Part shown: positions 10,438-19,974 of the stretch, one piece after another
Position numbering within the stretch: position 1 is the first letter of the stretch
How the letters are laid out: each line of letters opens with the position of its first letter
Assembly: GCF_003144115.1 (NCBI RefSeq)
Contig: NW_020312003.1
Coordinates: forward strand, 222,153-286,152
DNA from: Tilletiopsis washingtonensis
Lineage: Eukaryota; Basidiomycota; Exobasidiomycetes; Entylomatales
Length of the DNA: 64,000 nt
Reading direction: 5' to 3'
Made by a program: the position numbers and the translations under genes
Notes under the pieces: generated by a model
Databases searched by the model: none
What the model was told of the DNA's origin: nothing
What the model saw: the letters and a program-made list of their open reading frames with translations, nothing else

Positions 10438-11507
10438 TCACACCTTGACAGCGCCTGCGCCTCGCTCCTCCACCGAAGAGGCACGCAGTTCGCCGTGCAG
10501 CTCGGCCAGGCGCTTCTCCAGCTCGCGCTCGCGCTCGCCCAGCTTGCGCGCGTACTCGTCGTCCGAGATCTTGCGCACGGGCAGCAGGCGCGAGAGACTG
10601 GCGCGCGAATACCACGGCTCGTCGTGCTGCGCCTCGGGTGAGGGTGCTGCGGGCATGGCGTCGGGCTGTGCTGGTGCGGCAAGAGGACGCGAGGGCGCCG
10701 CTGCAGACGCGACACTGCCAGACGGCGAAGCGCCGCTGGACACTTCGCTCTGCTCGCTCTCGGAGCGCGTCTTGGCGTACACCCAGCCACTGGCTGCCAT
10801 GACCTCGTTGAGCAGCAGCTGGCCTCCTCCAAACGCAGCGGCGAACGTCAAGGCAGCACGTGGCACGCCGTGCATCGCGCCTCGAGCTGTGCGTATCTCC
10901 TGGCATCAGTCATGGAGCAGAGGAGAGCATGCTGGCACATGAGATGCCAGAAACTCACATCGGTACATGCTTACGACGGGCCCGAGCAGCAGACCGGAGA
11001 GCGCGCTCTGGGGCACGCCGCCGAGATGCCGTGCCTCGGCACTGGTCACGCTGCCGCCGAGCTGCGGCACAACGACGAGCTCTCGCAGTGCTGACAGAGG
11101 GCTCGTGTAAGTGTTTGCGCAGCGAGCTCCTCTTGTGCCGAGCCAGGTTGCTCGAAGAGGCTGGCACTCATCGCTGCGCCAGCGTCTCCATCGCGCGCCC
11201 CACCCTCTGCGTGCTCGCCTGCCCTTCTCCTCTGCCACGCACCAAAGTACGGGAATGCGACTGGGAACATGCCCATGAGTGTGCGTGTGCCCACCAGTGC
11301 TGCTGGCTGTCCAATCGCGACGGCGCGCAGCGCGAGGACGGCCGCGCAGCCGATGGACAGCGCGGGCGCATCGACGACGACGCGCACGGCGGGCGAGGCG
11401 CGGCGCGCGGCGAGCAGCTGCTCGATGCCGATGCGCTGGCTCTGTGCGGCTGGTGCGGCAGAGGAGGACGCGGCACTGCTGCTGCTGCTGCTTGCGACGG
11501 CCGACAT
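10438..11507 (-). CDS. Multi-pass membrane protein, perhaps Tim17/22/23-like
   Basis: Three exons joined by GTGCGT and GTGAGT introns: about 11507-11252, an exon around 11094-10960, and a last exon from about 10889 to the stop at 10438. The start ATG follows no longer in-frame ATG. The N-terminus is Ser/Ala-rich. Then come four weakly hydrophobic, Gly/Ala-rich segments: around ALSIGCAAVLALRAVAIG, PQLGGSVTSAEARH, SALSGLLLGPVVSMYR and ALTFAAAFGGGQLLLNEV. The small-residue-rich helices and Arg-Gly linkers resemble the Tim17/Tim22/Tim23 superfamily, but I cannot name a member. The C-terminal 50 residues form a charged coiled coil (KISDDEYARKLGEREREL). A mitochondrial membrane location is inferred only. 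Confidence 0.6.
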
Positions 11508-11728
11508 GGCGAGGCTGCGGGCGGTGGGCGACTCGCGAGGCGAGGGAGGATGAGGGTGCGGTGCAGGAAGAAGCGCCGGCAGCGCCGCGGAACTGGCAGG
11601 TGGAGGCGCCGCGACACGCCTGCGCCTCTCCAGCATGGCCCACGCCTCGCTTCCCACCACCACCTCGCCCTCGTCGCCCGTCACACCCACATCCGCCCAC
11701 GCTGTCGCTCGCCGCGCGTCTCCTCCGC

Positions 11729-13569
11729 ATGGCCTCGGGCGCGCCGCCCGCGTGGCCGCCGGGCCCCAGCGGCGCGTGGAACCAGGCGCTGGCCGTCATG
11801 GCGGCGCACCCCAAGCCCGAGACGCTGCCGCCCGACGTCTACCTGCGCCACGACGAGCACACCCTCACCATCTACGACGGATACCCAAAGGCCAAATATC
11901 ACTTTCTCATCCTGCGTGAGTGGACGCAGTGGCGCCCAGCTGCGGCGTCGTGGTGCCGAGCAACCCAGGACGCTGCGCTGACGCCGCGCTCGTCTTGCTC
12001 CTGCTTCTCGCATTCGTGCAGCACGCATGCCCTTCAAGTTCGAGAAGGACTTCACAAAGGACGGAGAGCCGGGGCAGCCAAAGAACATTGACAGCATCAT
12101 GGCGCTCATGCGCACAGACAACGCCCTCGACGTGCTCGAGCGCCTGGCAGCGGCGGCAGAGGAGGTGAGCAGAGCGGGCGGTGCGGCAAGGAGGGCCATG
12201 TCAGGCTTGAGCATGCACGCTCCTCGATGCAGATGCGTGGCGCAAGCTAGAGTACTCAGAGATGTGGTGCAGACACGTGCTCTTCGCAAGCTCCTTGGCG
12301 CGACTTCACTGTCATTCGCAGCCTCGGGACGGCGGCGACAGGGAGCGCACTGGGAAGCACTGGTCGCTGACTCCCTTCACCCGCAGCTCAAGCCGATGAT
12401 CAAGGACGAGATGCGCCAGACGCCGCTGCCGGGCGGCACGGAGCCGGCAGGCGTGCACTGGAACATCCAGGCGGGCTTCCACGCGCTGCCGAGCATGGCA
12501 CACTTGCATCTGCATGTGAGTTGCTGCTGGGCGAGTTCAGGATGCGCTGCAGCTACGGCCACTGATGCACACATGCACACGCACAGGTCATGAGCGCCGA
12601 CCTCATCTCGCCCTGCCTCAAGGTGAGCACTCGTAGGCTGGCACGAGCACCAGTCAAGCTCACGTCTGCCGCGCTCAGAACAAGAAACACTACAATTCCT
12701 TCAATCCGCGCGGGGGCTTCTGGCTCGATCTGTACGAGACGATCGAGCTCGCCAGGCGCGGCGAGCACACGGTGTGTCTCCATCTTGCCTGTTTCGTCTC
12801 AGCGTGCCTCAGCTGACTGGTCTCGCCCGTGCAGCTGCGCAAGCCCAACGGCATGGCGCACTTCAAGCACGAGCGCGACAACGCCCCGCTGCTCTCGATC
12901 TACACGGGCGCGACGATCAAGAACATGCCGACGCTCAAGACGCACCTGCAGGAGATGTGGGAGAAGCAGATGCACAAGCGGGCAGAACGGCTGCGCCTGA
13001 CGGGCACGCAGGATCATCCCGAAAAGGCCGAGCAGCGCGCATTGGGCCGCGAGGGCGTCAAGAATCCGTGGACGCGCATTCCGAGGGAGGACTACGACCC
13101 GGACAGCCCCAAGTCGTACGACCACCTGACGGGCAAGCGCAAGAGGGCGGCGGAGAAGGAGGCAAAGTCGATAAGCGTGCTGGAGGCGGACAAGTGGGCA
13201 CTGTACCCGGGCGGCAAGGGCAGGAAGAGCGCAAGCGAGACGTCGGAGACGGAGAGTGAGGACGATGGAGTGCCGCGCGAGCCTGCCACCAAGTCCAAGG
13301 GCAAGGGCAAGGCTGAGCAGCATAACGAGCCGCCGCAGCCGGCCAAGCAGTACGACGCACCACCGCACGTGGCGAAGCAGTACGACGAGCCGCCGCACGC
13401 GCAACGCAGCAGCGACAACGACTTTGCGGCGTCGAAGTGGATCAGCGAGGCGGAGGCGCATGACGTGCTGCCCCGAGCGCCGCGCGGCAAGGCCAAGGCC
13501 AAGCAGCCTGAGTACGCCGAGCCGCTGCACTCGCAAGACGCTGGCGCATCGGGCGACAAGTTCGTGTGA
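11729..13569 (+). CDS. HNT3: Aprataxin-like HIT protein with degenerate zinc finger
   Basis: Aprataxins remove AMP from DNA 5' ends left by abortive ligation. The HIT domain is complete: LPPDVYLRHDEH, YPKAKYHFLIL, the catalytic histidine triad in FHALPSMAHLHLHVMS, and SPCLKNKKHYNSFN with the active-site Lys-His region. The motif is assembled over several short exons, including a 36-nt exon around 12589-12624. Directly after it, where family members have a CxxC zinc finger followed by LKxHL, this protein reads SIYTGATIKNMPTLKTHL: both cysteines are replaced by Ser and Thr while the His is kept. The tail of about 200 residues is charged and contains a repeated AKQYDxPPH unit. A shared promoter of about 220 bases separates it from the membrane-protein gene to the left. 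The HIT assignment is firm; DNA-repair activity with an altered finger is unproven. Confidence 0.9.
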
Positions 13570-13861
13570 GGCGCTCCTGGCTTCGTTCTTGCATCTACAT
13601 ACCAGCACATCACTCTCTGAGCATCACGCCTTGCGCCGCGCTGCATTCTGTCTCCCCTCGCTGTTCGTCCCACGTCCTCATGTCACGATTCGAGCTATGA
13701 GCCGCTGTAATTGCACGCCCTTCACTTCTCGCCCGCCCTCCGCACGCCGCGCACCCGGATGCCCTTCTGCACACGCGGGCCCCATCTGTCGGAGCAGCAC
13801 GACGGGATCAGCTTGTTGCCGCCTGGTTTGGCCTGGAGCCAAGCTCAGCTCTCAGGCTAAC

Positions 13862-14399
13862 TCACCCGCGCACTCGCTTCGGCTTCTTGCCCTGCGGGAA
13901 CGACGCCGGGTCCTCGCCGGCGCGCAGCTTGTTCAAGGACCAGAGCAGATATCTGTGTACAGGCACGCGGAATGAGTATGTGCTGTTGGGCTACCATTGC
14001 ACAAGCTTATTTGCCCTGGCCACCGCCGCCGCCGCCGCTGCTGCTGCTGCCGCCCACTCACCTCCGCATCTGCACAGTCACACCCGCCTCCTTGAGCTGC
14101 TTCGGCTGCACATCGAGCTTCAGTGCCGCCTCGCCTGCCGCATCCGGCGCAGCAGCGGCAGACTGCTGCGAGAGGAGCGCGACAAGCTTGGCGTCGCCGC
14201 TCAGGTCGGGCCGCGACGGCGGGCGCGCGATGGCGGCGAGGAAGGCGGCGGGCGAGAGCTGCGGCGACTGCGGCGGCGATGCGACTGGCCGCACTGCCGC
14301 TGCTGCTGCTGCTGCCTGCGACGAAGAGGCACCGCTGGCGAATGTGCGTGCGTAAGGCCGCAGGGGTGCGCGCAGGGCGCTGAGGAGGTGCTGGCTCAT
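13862..14399 (-). CDS. Small probably mitochondrial protein, 142 residues
   Basis: Two exons, 14399-14062 and 13952-13862, joined in phase 2 by a GTGAGT...CACAG intron of 109 nt that includes a run of GCC and CTG triplets. The N-terminus MSQHLLSALRAPLRPYARTF is rich in Arg, Leu and Ser with no acidic residue, like a mitochondrial targeting sequence. A Ser/Ala/Pro-rich middle leads to VQPKQLKEAGVTVQMRR, and the end is compact and basic: LLWSLNKLRAGEDPASFPQG then KKPKRVRG. The size and basic tail suggest a mitochondrial ribosomal or assembly protein, but I do not recognise the family. Confidence 0.65.
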
Positions 14400-14639
14400 G
14401 GTGGGCGAGAGATGAGGGAGCTGAGGGGGGAAGAAGCGCGGCTGAGGCTTGGCAGCAGGGCCAGAGATGCGCTCCCACGCGCGTGGCACGTGACGCGCGA
14501 GCCTAGGTGGCCTCTCGCGGCCGTGCCGCTGCCTCCTTTGCCTGCCTCCACCTCACACAGCCGCAAGTCGGGCGCATCGGCAGATCAAGGAGCGGAAGAG
14601 AGACTTGGACAGACGACCAGGCGCTGCGACGCAACAGCG

Positions 14640-16314
14640 ATGGAGGCGAATCAAGGTGTGGCCTGCGCGCCGCGCTCGGCAGTGCCCCGTGCTGAAGCCC
14701 CGTCTCGCTCTCGCCCCCGCTCTGTCCAGCGGCGTCGCTCTACAGCGCCTCGACGGAGCTCTGTGCCGATGCCATCGCCTGTCATCCGCACATGAGCGGT
14801 CTCTTCGCACTCGGCACGTACGAAGTGACGCAGGCGGAGGCAGCGCAGGAGCGCGGCGGCGAGGCAGAGAAGCAGCAAGAGGAGGCAGATGATCAAGCAG
14901 AGGCCGCAAGCGCCTCGACTTCGCCACAGTACTCGCGCAGAGGACAGGTCAGCTTGCATCGCTTGCTCGGAAGCGACGACAAGGTGGAGTGCGAGCGTCT
15001 CGACATGCATTCGGGGCCGGCTGTGCTTGACATGGCATGGTGAGGCGCCTCGTCGTTCGGCAGTGACCTGGCTGATGCTCGAGATGCAGGGCGCCACGCT
15101 CGAGTGGCTTTGCACTCCTCGCGGCCGAGGCCACTTCAAGCATCAGTCTGCGTCCGCTCAGCTTCTCCTCGACATCAACCACGCCCAGCTTTGGCGCGCC
15201 GCAGCAGCGTACCATGAATACACGTCGCGCACTCGTGCTCTCTCTCGACCTCTCTTCGCGCAAGCCCGGACTTGCAGAGGCACAGGAGCAGCACGGCGAT
15301 GCGAAACTGCTCATTTCACAGAGCGACGGGTCCCTGGCATATCTGCCGAGCCTCAGCGCTGCCTTTGAGGATGATGGCTCGGCGGGCCGTCAGGCGGAGG
15401 AGACGCCCCGTGCCGACAGTCGAGTGGCCGCAGCGGCGGAGTCCGACGATGAAGACGACGACGCAGACGAAGAGACGCTAGCAGCGCACGCAGCGCTGAA
15501 TGCAGCGTTTGCAGGGCGACCGCGAGGACTCGAGACTTGGGCGGCGCACGGGCACGAGGCGTGGATTGCGGCTTGGGACTGCTGGAGCGACGGCACAGTC
15601 GGGTGGAGTGGTGCGTTGCCTGACCTGACGCCTTCTACGGCACCGCGACTGAGATGCTGATTACGGCTTGGCGTCTCGACAGGCGGCGATGATCTGCAGA
15701 TGCGTGGCTGGGACATGCGCATGCCCAACGCCAGCGCAGGTCGCCAGGCAACGTTCATCAACAAGCGCAGGTGAGTGTCCCGCCAGCTTTGTGCAATCTT
15801 CTCCCATCCGGCCTACTGACAGGCGCTGCCTTTGTACCCCTCAGCTTTGACGGCGGCGTGACGGCGATGCAATCATCGCACCTGCGGCAGCATCTCTGGG
15901 CCGTCGGCTCGTGAGTTGCAGCTCTCTCGCTGCCATCGTCCGCCTAGGCCTGACAGGCCTGCGCAGGTATGACGGCTCAATACGTCTCTTCGACGCACGC
16001 AACCCCTTGCGGCCACTGTCGAGCACCAACGTCGGCGGCGGCGTATGGCGCGTCAAGTGGCACCCTTTCGATGCCTCACGGCTGCTCCTTGGAACGATGC
16101 ACGACGGCTTCAAGATCCTCACTCTCCCTGTTGGCACCGAGCAAGGCCAACTTCCGCCGCGCGAGGAGATGCACATCGTGCGTCGCTTTGATGCGCACGA
16201 GAGTCTGGCGTACGGCTGTGACTGGGATCGAGAGGCGCCCGAGGCGGAGCAGACGCAGAGCCGCGTCGTCAGCTGCTCGTTTTACGATCGCAGATTGCAC
16301 GTGTGGCGCGGCTG
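14640..16314 (+). CDS. DPH7: Diphthine methyl ester esterase, WD40 (DPH7/RRT2)
   Basis: Dph7 hydrolyses methylated diphthine on elongation factor 2 before the last, amidation step of diphthamide synthesis. The N-terminus carries the family pattern ELCADAIACHPH followed by LFALGTYEV. WD blades follow: VLDMAW, KLLISQSDGSLAYLP, HEAWIAAWDCWSDGTVGWSG, GDDLQMRGWDMR, GGVTAMQSS, YDGSIRLFDARNP, and the typical GGGVWRVKWHP. The end reads SCSFYDRRLHVW. The proposed exons are 14640-14655, 14730-15039, 15090-15610, 15683 to about 15770, and two or more to the stop at 16314. The 16-nt first exon is inferred: it supplies the only sensible ATG and joins in frame. Identity secure, start moderately so. Confidence 0.88.
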
Positions 16315-16446
16315 AGAGTGACTGCAACTGTGGTATGACGAGAGAGGCGTGTGGGTAGTGTACAGCGAGACGAACGGAGGTGGTAGTACAGTGATGTGAG
16401 GCTTCGTGAGTGGAACGTGAAGGGAAGAGGAAGGCCGGGACGGCGC

Positions 16447-18353
16447 TCAGAAGTACACGCGTGTCGCCATGCTCACTGCGCTCTCAGAGGGGCAGTAGGG
16501 ACACTTGACGCGACTGCCGCCCTTGGAGATGCGCGTGAGCGACTCTTGCGCCACGACGTGGCCGCACGCCATGAGCATGGGCGGATTCTCCTCGGTGCCC
16601 TGCTCCTTGGACACGGGGCAGGCGAATGTCGAGTGGAAGCGCAGATGCGGCGGCAGGGGGATCTCGACCTGGAGGGGGGCGAGGCGATGATGAGCATGCA
16701 GAAGAGATGATGCGGCACACGGCAAGCTCGAACTCACAGGCAGCTCGTCGGCTTGGCTCCACTCGTTGCCAGACTGCTTCATGACGGCACGGACCTTTGC
16801 GATGCGATTCAGCGCGCCTCCGGCGCCGATCTCGACGGCCAGGCGCAGCGGTGCTTCGCGCGGCACGCCTTCCTTGGCGCACCACTCGGCCTCGAGCAGC
16901 GGCGCCAGGAACGGTGCGTGCATGGCCTGTGCATCGAGGAAGCTGCGGTACGGCGCCGGCACTTGGATGTGCAGCATCTCGAGCGACACGGGCGAGTCGG
17001 GCGGAATGTAGAGGATGAAGGTGAGCAGTCGTTGGATCTCGTGCAGATGCGTGCCATGGAAGGCCGCGAGATGCTCGCTGGCGTAGAGCATGGCCCGCTG
17101 CGTCGGTGAGAAGCCGTCGTGCGCGTCGTCGGAGCCCAGCGTCGAGCGAGCATCGCTCCACTCCTCCGCCGGCGCTGCAGGCGGGGCGGTGGAAGTGACG
17201 GCGGCCCCGAGTGCCAGACGCAGACAGGCGCTGCGATGCAGGGCGAACTCGAGCAGCGAGCCACGCGCAGAGAGCCACTCGGCATGCTCGGTGGCCCAGG
17301 CGATGGCAGGCTTGAGATCGCCGCTGTTGAGCGCCCGCAGAATGTGCGAGAGCGCCTGGAAGTCGGCGTGCGACGGTGCGGTAAAGCCTGCCTCCTACGA
17401 TGCGCAAGACGAAGCGTCAGCATGCGAGTCAGCACAGCAAGCCACGGCGCAGCGACCCCGGCGCTGATGGAATGTCGACACCTCGCTGTGAACGGAAAGA
17501 AGGCATAGGGGGAGAAAAAATGTAGCGCAGGCCCTTGTGCCGCGTGTGTGGCCGGTGCGTGCGAGCCCGGACCCCTTTCGGGGTGCCAAAGCGGCGTCGC
17601 GTGCCCGTATGAGCACAACACGGCAAAGGGGGAGCAGACGCACATCTCCAGCTAGCTACATCGCACCACACAACGGCCATCAGACGCCTGTGAGGGCGGA
17701 CAACCGATGCGAGCGGGATGCAGCGGCACTGGCGATGCTGGAACGACGATGTTGGACAGCTATGACTCAAACGCAGAACATGGGCGTTGGATCCTCAGAA
17801 AGGACGCCGTTCAGTGCTCTTAAGACCATCCGATGCGGGGTGAGGAAGAAGGGAGGGAGACGAGACGAACGAGACGAACGAGAGTCACGACCACCGCGGC
17901 GAGACGAAGCAGGGCGCAACTCACCTGCAGCAGCGTCTGTGCAGCCTCACGCTCGCCGGCGCGCAGCAGGTGGCTCCACACGGTGCGCAGCAGCGCCTCC
18001 TGCGGCGCACGTGCGGTGAAGAGCGCCGGCTCGGCAATGCTGGCGTCGAGCGGCGGCTGCGACGCCAGGCGGCGCTCGAGGGTCTTGGAGGCGCGCGAGA
18101 GGGCGTTGTAGTACTCCTTTGTGCGTGCGGCGGCCGTCGTTTGCAGCGCGGCGACGGCGCTGGCGAGCTCGGCGCTGGAAGGCGTGCTGCTGCTGCCGCT
18201 GCTGCGCGCTGCCTCGAGACGAGCGATGAGCGCATCGAGCTGCGCCGGCAGCGACGAGGAGGGTGCCGCACTGCTGCCCGCGCCGTCGCTGCGGGCGAAC
18301 AGCGCGGGGGCGCGCGCGGCCAGACGCTCAATGTCGCCCGCGAGTGTCTCCAT
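16447..18353 (-). CDS. RMD5: GID/CTLH E3 ligase RING-type subunit (Rmd5/Gid2)
   Basis: A catalytic-module subunit of the GID ubiquitin ligase, which in yeast degrades gluconeogenic enzymes. The N-terminal exon (18353-17925) is helical and ends LLRAGEREAAQTLLQ. After a 530-nt intron the protein continues EAGFTAPSH with FQALSHILRALNSGDLKPAI, the CTLH region, and AEWLSARGSLLEFALHR. The C-terminus has the degenerate RING of this family: FACPVSKEQ, then MLMACGHVVAQESL, then RVKCPYCPSE. The last intron lies near 16675-16736. The start ATG at 18353 gives a normal-length protein. The gene is convergent with DPH7 (132 bases between the stops). Confidence 0.92.
17395..17924 (-). other. Unusually long intron (530 nt) with a GNRA hairpin
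   Basis: The donor GTGAGTTGC at 17924 and acceptor CATCGTAG at 17395 join LLQ to EAGF in phase 0, which matches the family, so the whole 530 nt is intron. Most introns in the window are 50-70 nt. Inside, 17571-17584 on the - strand is a perfect hairpin, ACCCC-GAAA-GGGGT, with a GNRA tetraloop. About 60 nt further on there is a run of six T. A 9-bp tandem repeat (GAGACGAAC) sits at 17862-17879. An intron-hosted non-coding RNA is possible; no known RNA family is recognised. Confidence 0.5.
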
Positions 18354-19974
18354 GGCTGGAGGCGAGGTGGAGCAGCGACGGGCGCGCGGGCGGGCGCTCG
18401 ACGTGCTGGTGGTTGCGAGGCAGGCGGCGACGGGCGTCTGACGCTGGCGATGGCCAAGGCGCGTCCGGCCCGCGCGAGAGCCGCTCAGTCGCGCCCCGCC
18501 AGCCGCTCAGCAGCGCGGCGCCGCCCAGCCGACCGCTGCGGCGCCTGCTCCCGCGCCACGCCATCGTTGCGCCCCTGCTCCCAGCCGTGCGCCAGCAGCG
18601 GCGACGCCAGCAGCAGCACTGCCGCCCGTCTGGGCAGACATGCTCAGACGGCACCTGGTCGGTTGCAGCGCTGCCGCAGCTATGGGTTTTGAGCAGCATC
18701 CTTGACGATGGACGGAATGGCTGAGCACGCTTCGCGATCCTGCTGGCTTTTGTCGATCTCGACGCCGTCGGCTCCCCGTGCACTTGCTCCGCCGTCCGAA
18801 GCTTCACCCGCAGCCGCTCGCTCTTCTTTCCCCTGGAGCTGGAGCACCGTTCGCAGCAGCGCAGCTCGTGCGAGCTCGACTCTGAGAAGGCTGCTCGCCT
18901 GCTTGCCGTCGGCGTCGGCGGCGGCGACAGCGACGGAGCCGCGGAGCCCACCGCGCCCATCATCCGCCGCCGAGCGCCCCACCGGCTGAACTCGCAAAGT
19001 CTGAGTGCTGCTTGCGCTGCTGCTGCGCTGCGGTTCGAATTGCGTTCAATTCGTTTTCGCCCCTGGATCTGGCGCCCACAGGCAGAAGTGGCTGCGCTTG
19101 GAGAGAGGGCGATTGTTTCTTCCGCAGGCTGCAGTCATCGCGAAGCAGCGCCCAGCTGATGAGAAGCGGCCCACACTGGGTGCTGCCTCGCGAGCACGGC
19201 AGATCCGGCTGAGAGAGAGCGCGCCGAAGCCGTATCGCGAGCCCGGCGCGGCGCGGCAGCAAGCGGCGCAGGAGGGCAGGCGGGCAGCACGATGCTATGG
19301 ACGCAGCGCCGTCGTCCCTCGGGTGCTGCGGCTTGCTGCATGAGGGCGAGCGGGAGGGCCGGCCGGGCTGCTGCAGCTCCAGCCGGCTGCTGCTGTCAGA
19401 CGCAGGCGCGGGGCGGCGTGCTCCTCGACGGTTGCGGCGGGCGGGCAAGCGAGCCCGAGACGCTGTCGCTGTCCCGTCGCGGCGTGCAGCTGGCAGCGGC
19501 AGGCGGCGAGCGTGCGAACTCAGCCCGCGCTGCACCTGCTGTGCTGCTGCCGCTGCCATGCCGCCGCACGCCCGCCGGCGCTCTCCGCACCGCTCCTCCA
19601 CGCTGCCCACGCCCCCGCTGCGTCTCCATCTTCCCATCCATCGCATCACACCCAGCACCTCCATCCCACACCTCGCCCTCCTCGCGGCACCCACTCTCAG
19701 AGCGCACGCCCGCGCTCCTCGCCGGCGCACTCCGTCGTCTGCGAAGCGTGTCCGCGTCGCGCTCCCGACTCTCCATCCGCCTGCTCCACGCCGCACGCGC
19801 ACCTCAGCGCCGCGCGCGCAAGCCCTCCGCCCCGTCCTTTGTGCGCTCGCCATCGCTCCAGGCCCGCGCGCGGCTCGCTGCCGTCGCCGCCACTCCTCCG
19901 CACACCACTGCTGCGGCTGCGGCGGCCACCAGCATCCCTATCGCACCACGCACCACGCCGCGCGCGCGCCCGCC
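18354..19974. promoter_or_regulatory. Long divergent intergenic region, RMD5 / PTC7
   Basis: 1,621 bases separate the two start codons. An open frame continues upstream of the PTC7 ATG to 19297, but it is Pro/Arg/Ser-rich and lacks any conserved feature, so I treat it as leader. The 19560-19970 part is strongly C-rich on the + strand, like a transcription start region. A possible small coding frame on the - strand (18680-18980) is listed separately. Confidence 0.45.
18680..18980 (-). CDS. Possible small exon or gene, unknown
   Basis: The - strand frame ending in TAG at 18680 gives a peptide with a plausible amphipathic helix (LLRVELARAALLRTVLQLQ) and then a polar region ending IPSIVKDAAQNP, with coding-like codon choice. 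There is no ATG at its head; a splice acceptor near 18985 (GTTCAG) would be required. I do not recognise it and it may be chance. Confidence 0.2.

Noticed and set aside
19021-19050. A GGTTCGAAT string resembling the B box of a tRNA gene.
   Set aside because: The flanking bases do not form a T-stem, and no A box, anticodon arm or acceptor stem fits around it.
19297-19974. An N-terminal extension of PTC7 of about 226 codons.
   Set aside because: The sequence is Pro/Arg/Ser-rich and the ATG at 19975 begins a good mitochondrial targeting sequence, as expected for Ptc7.
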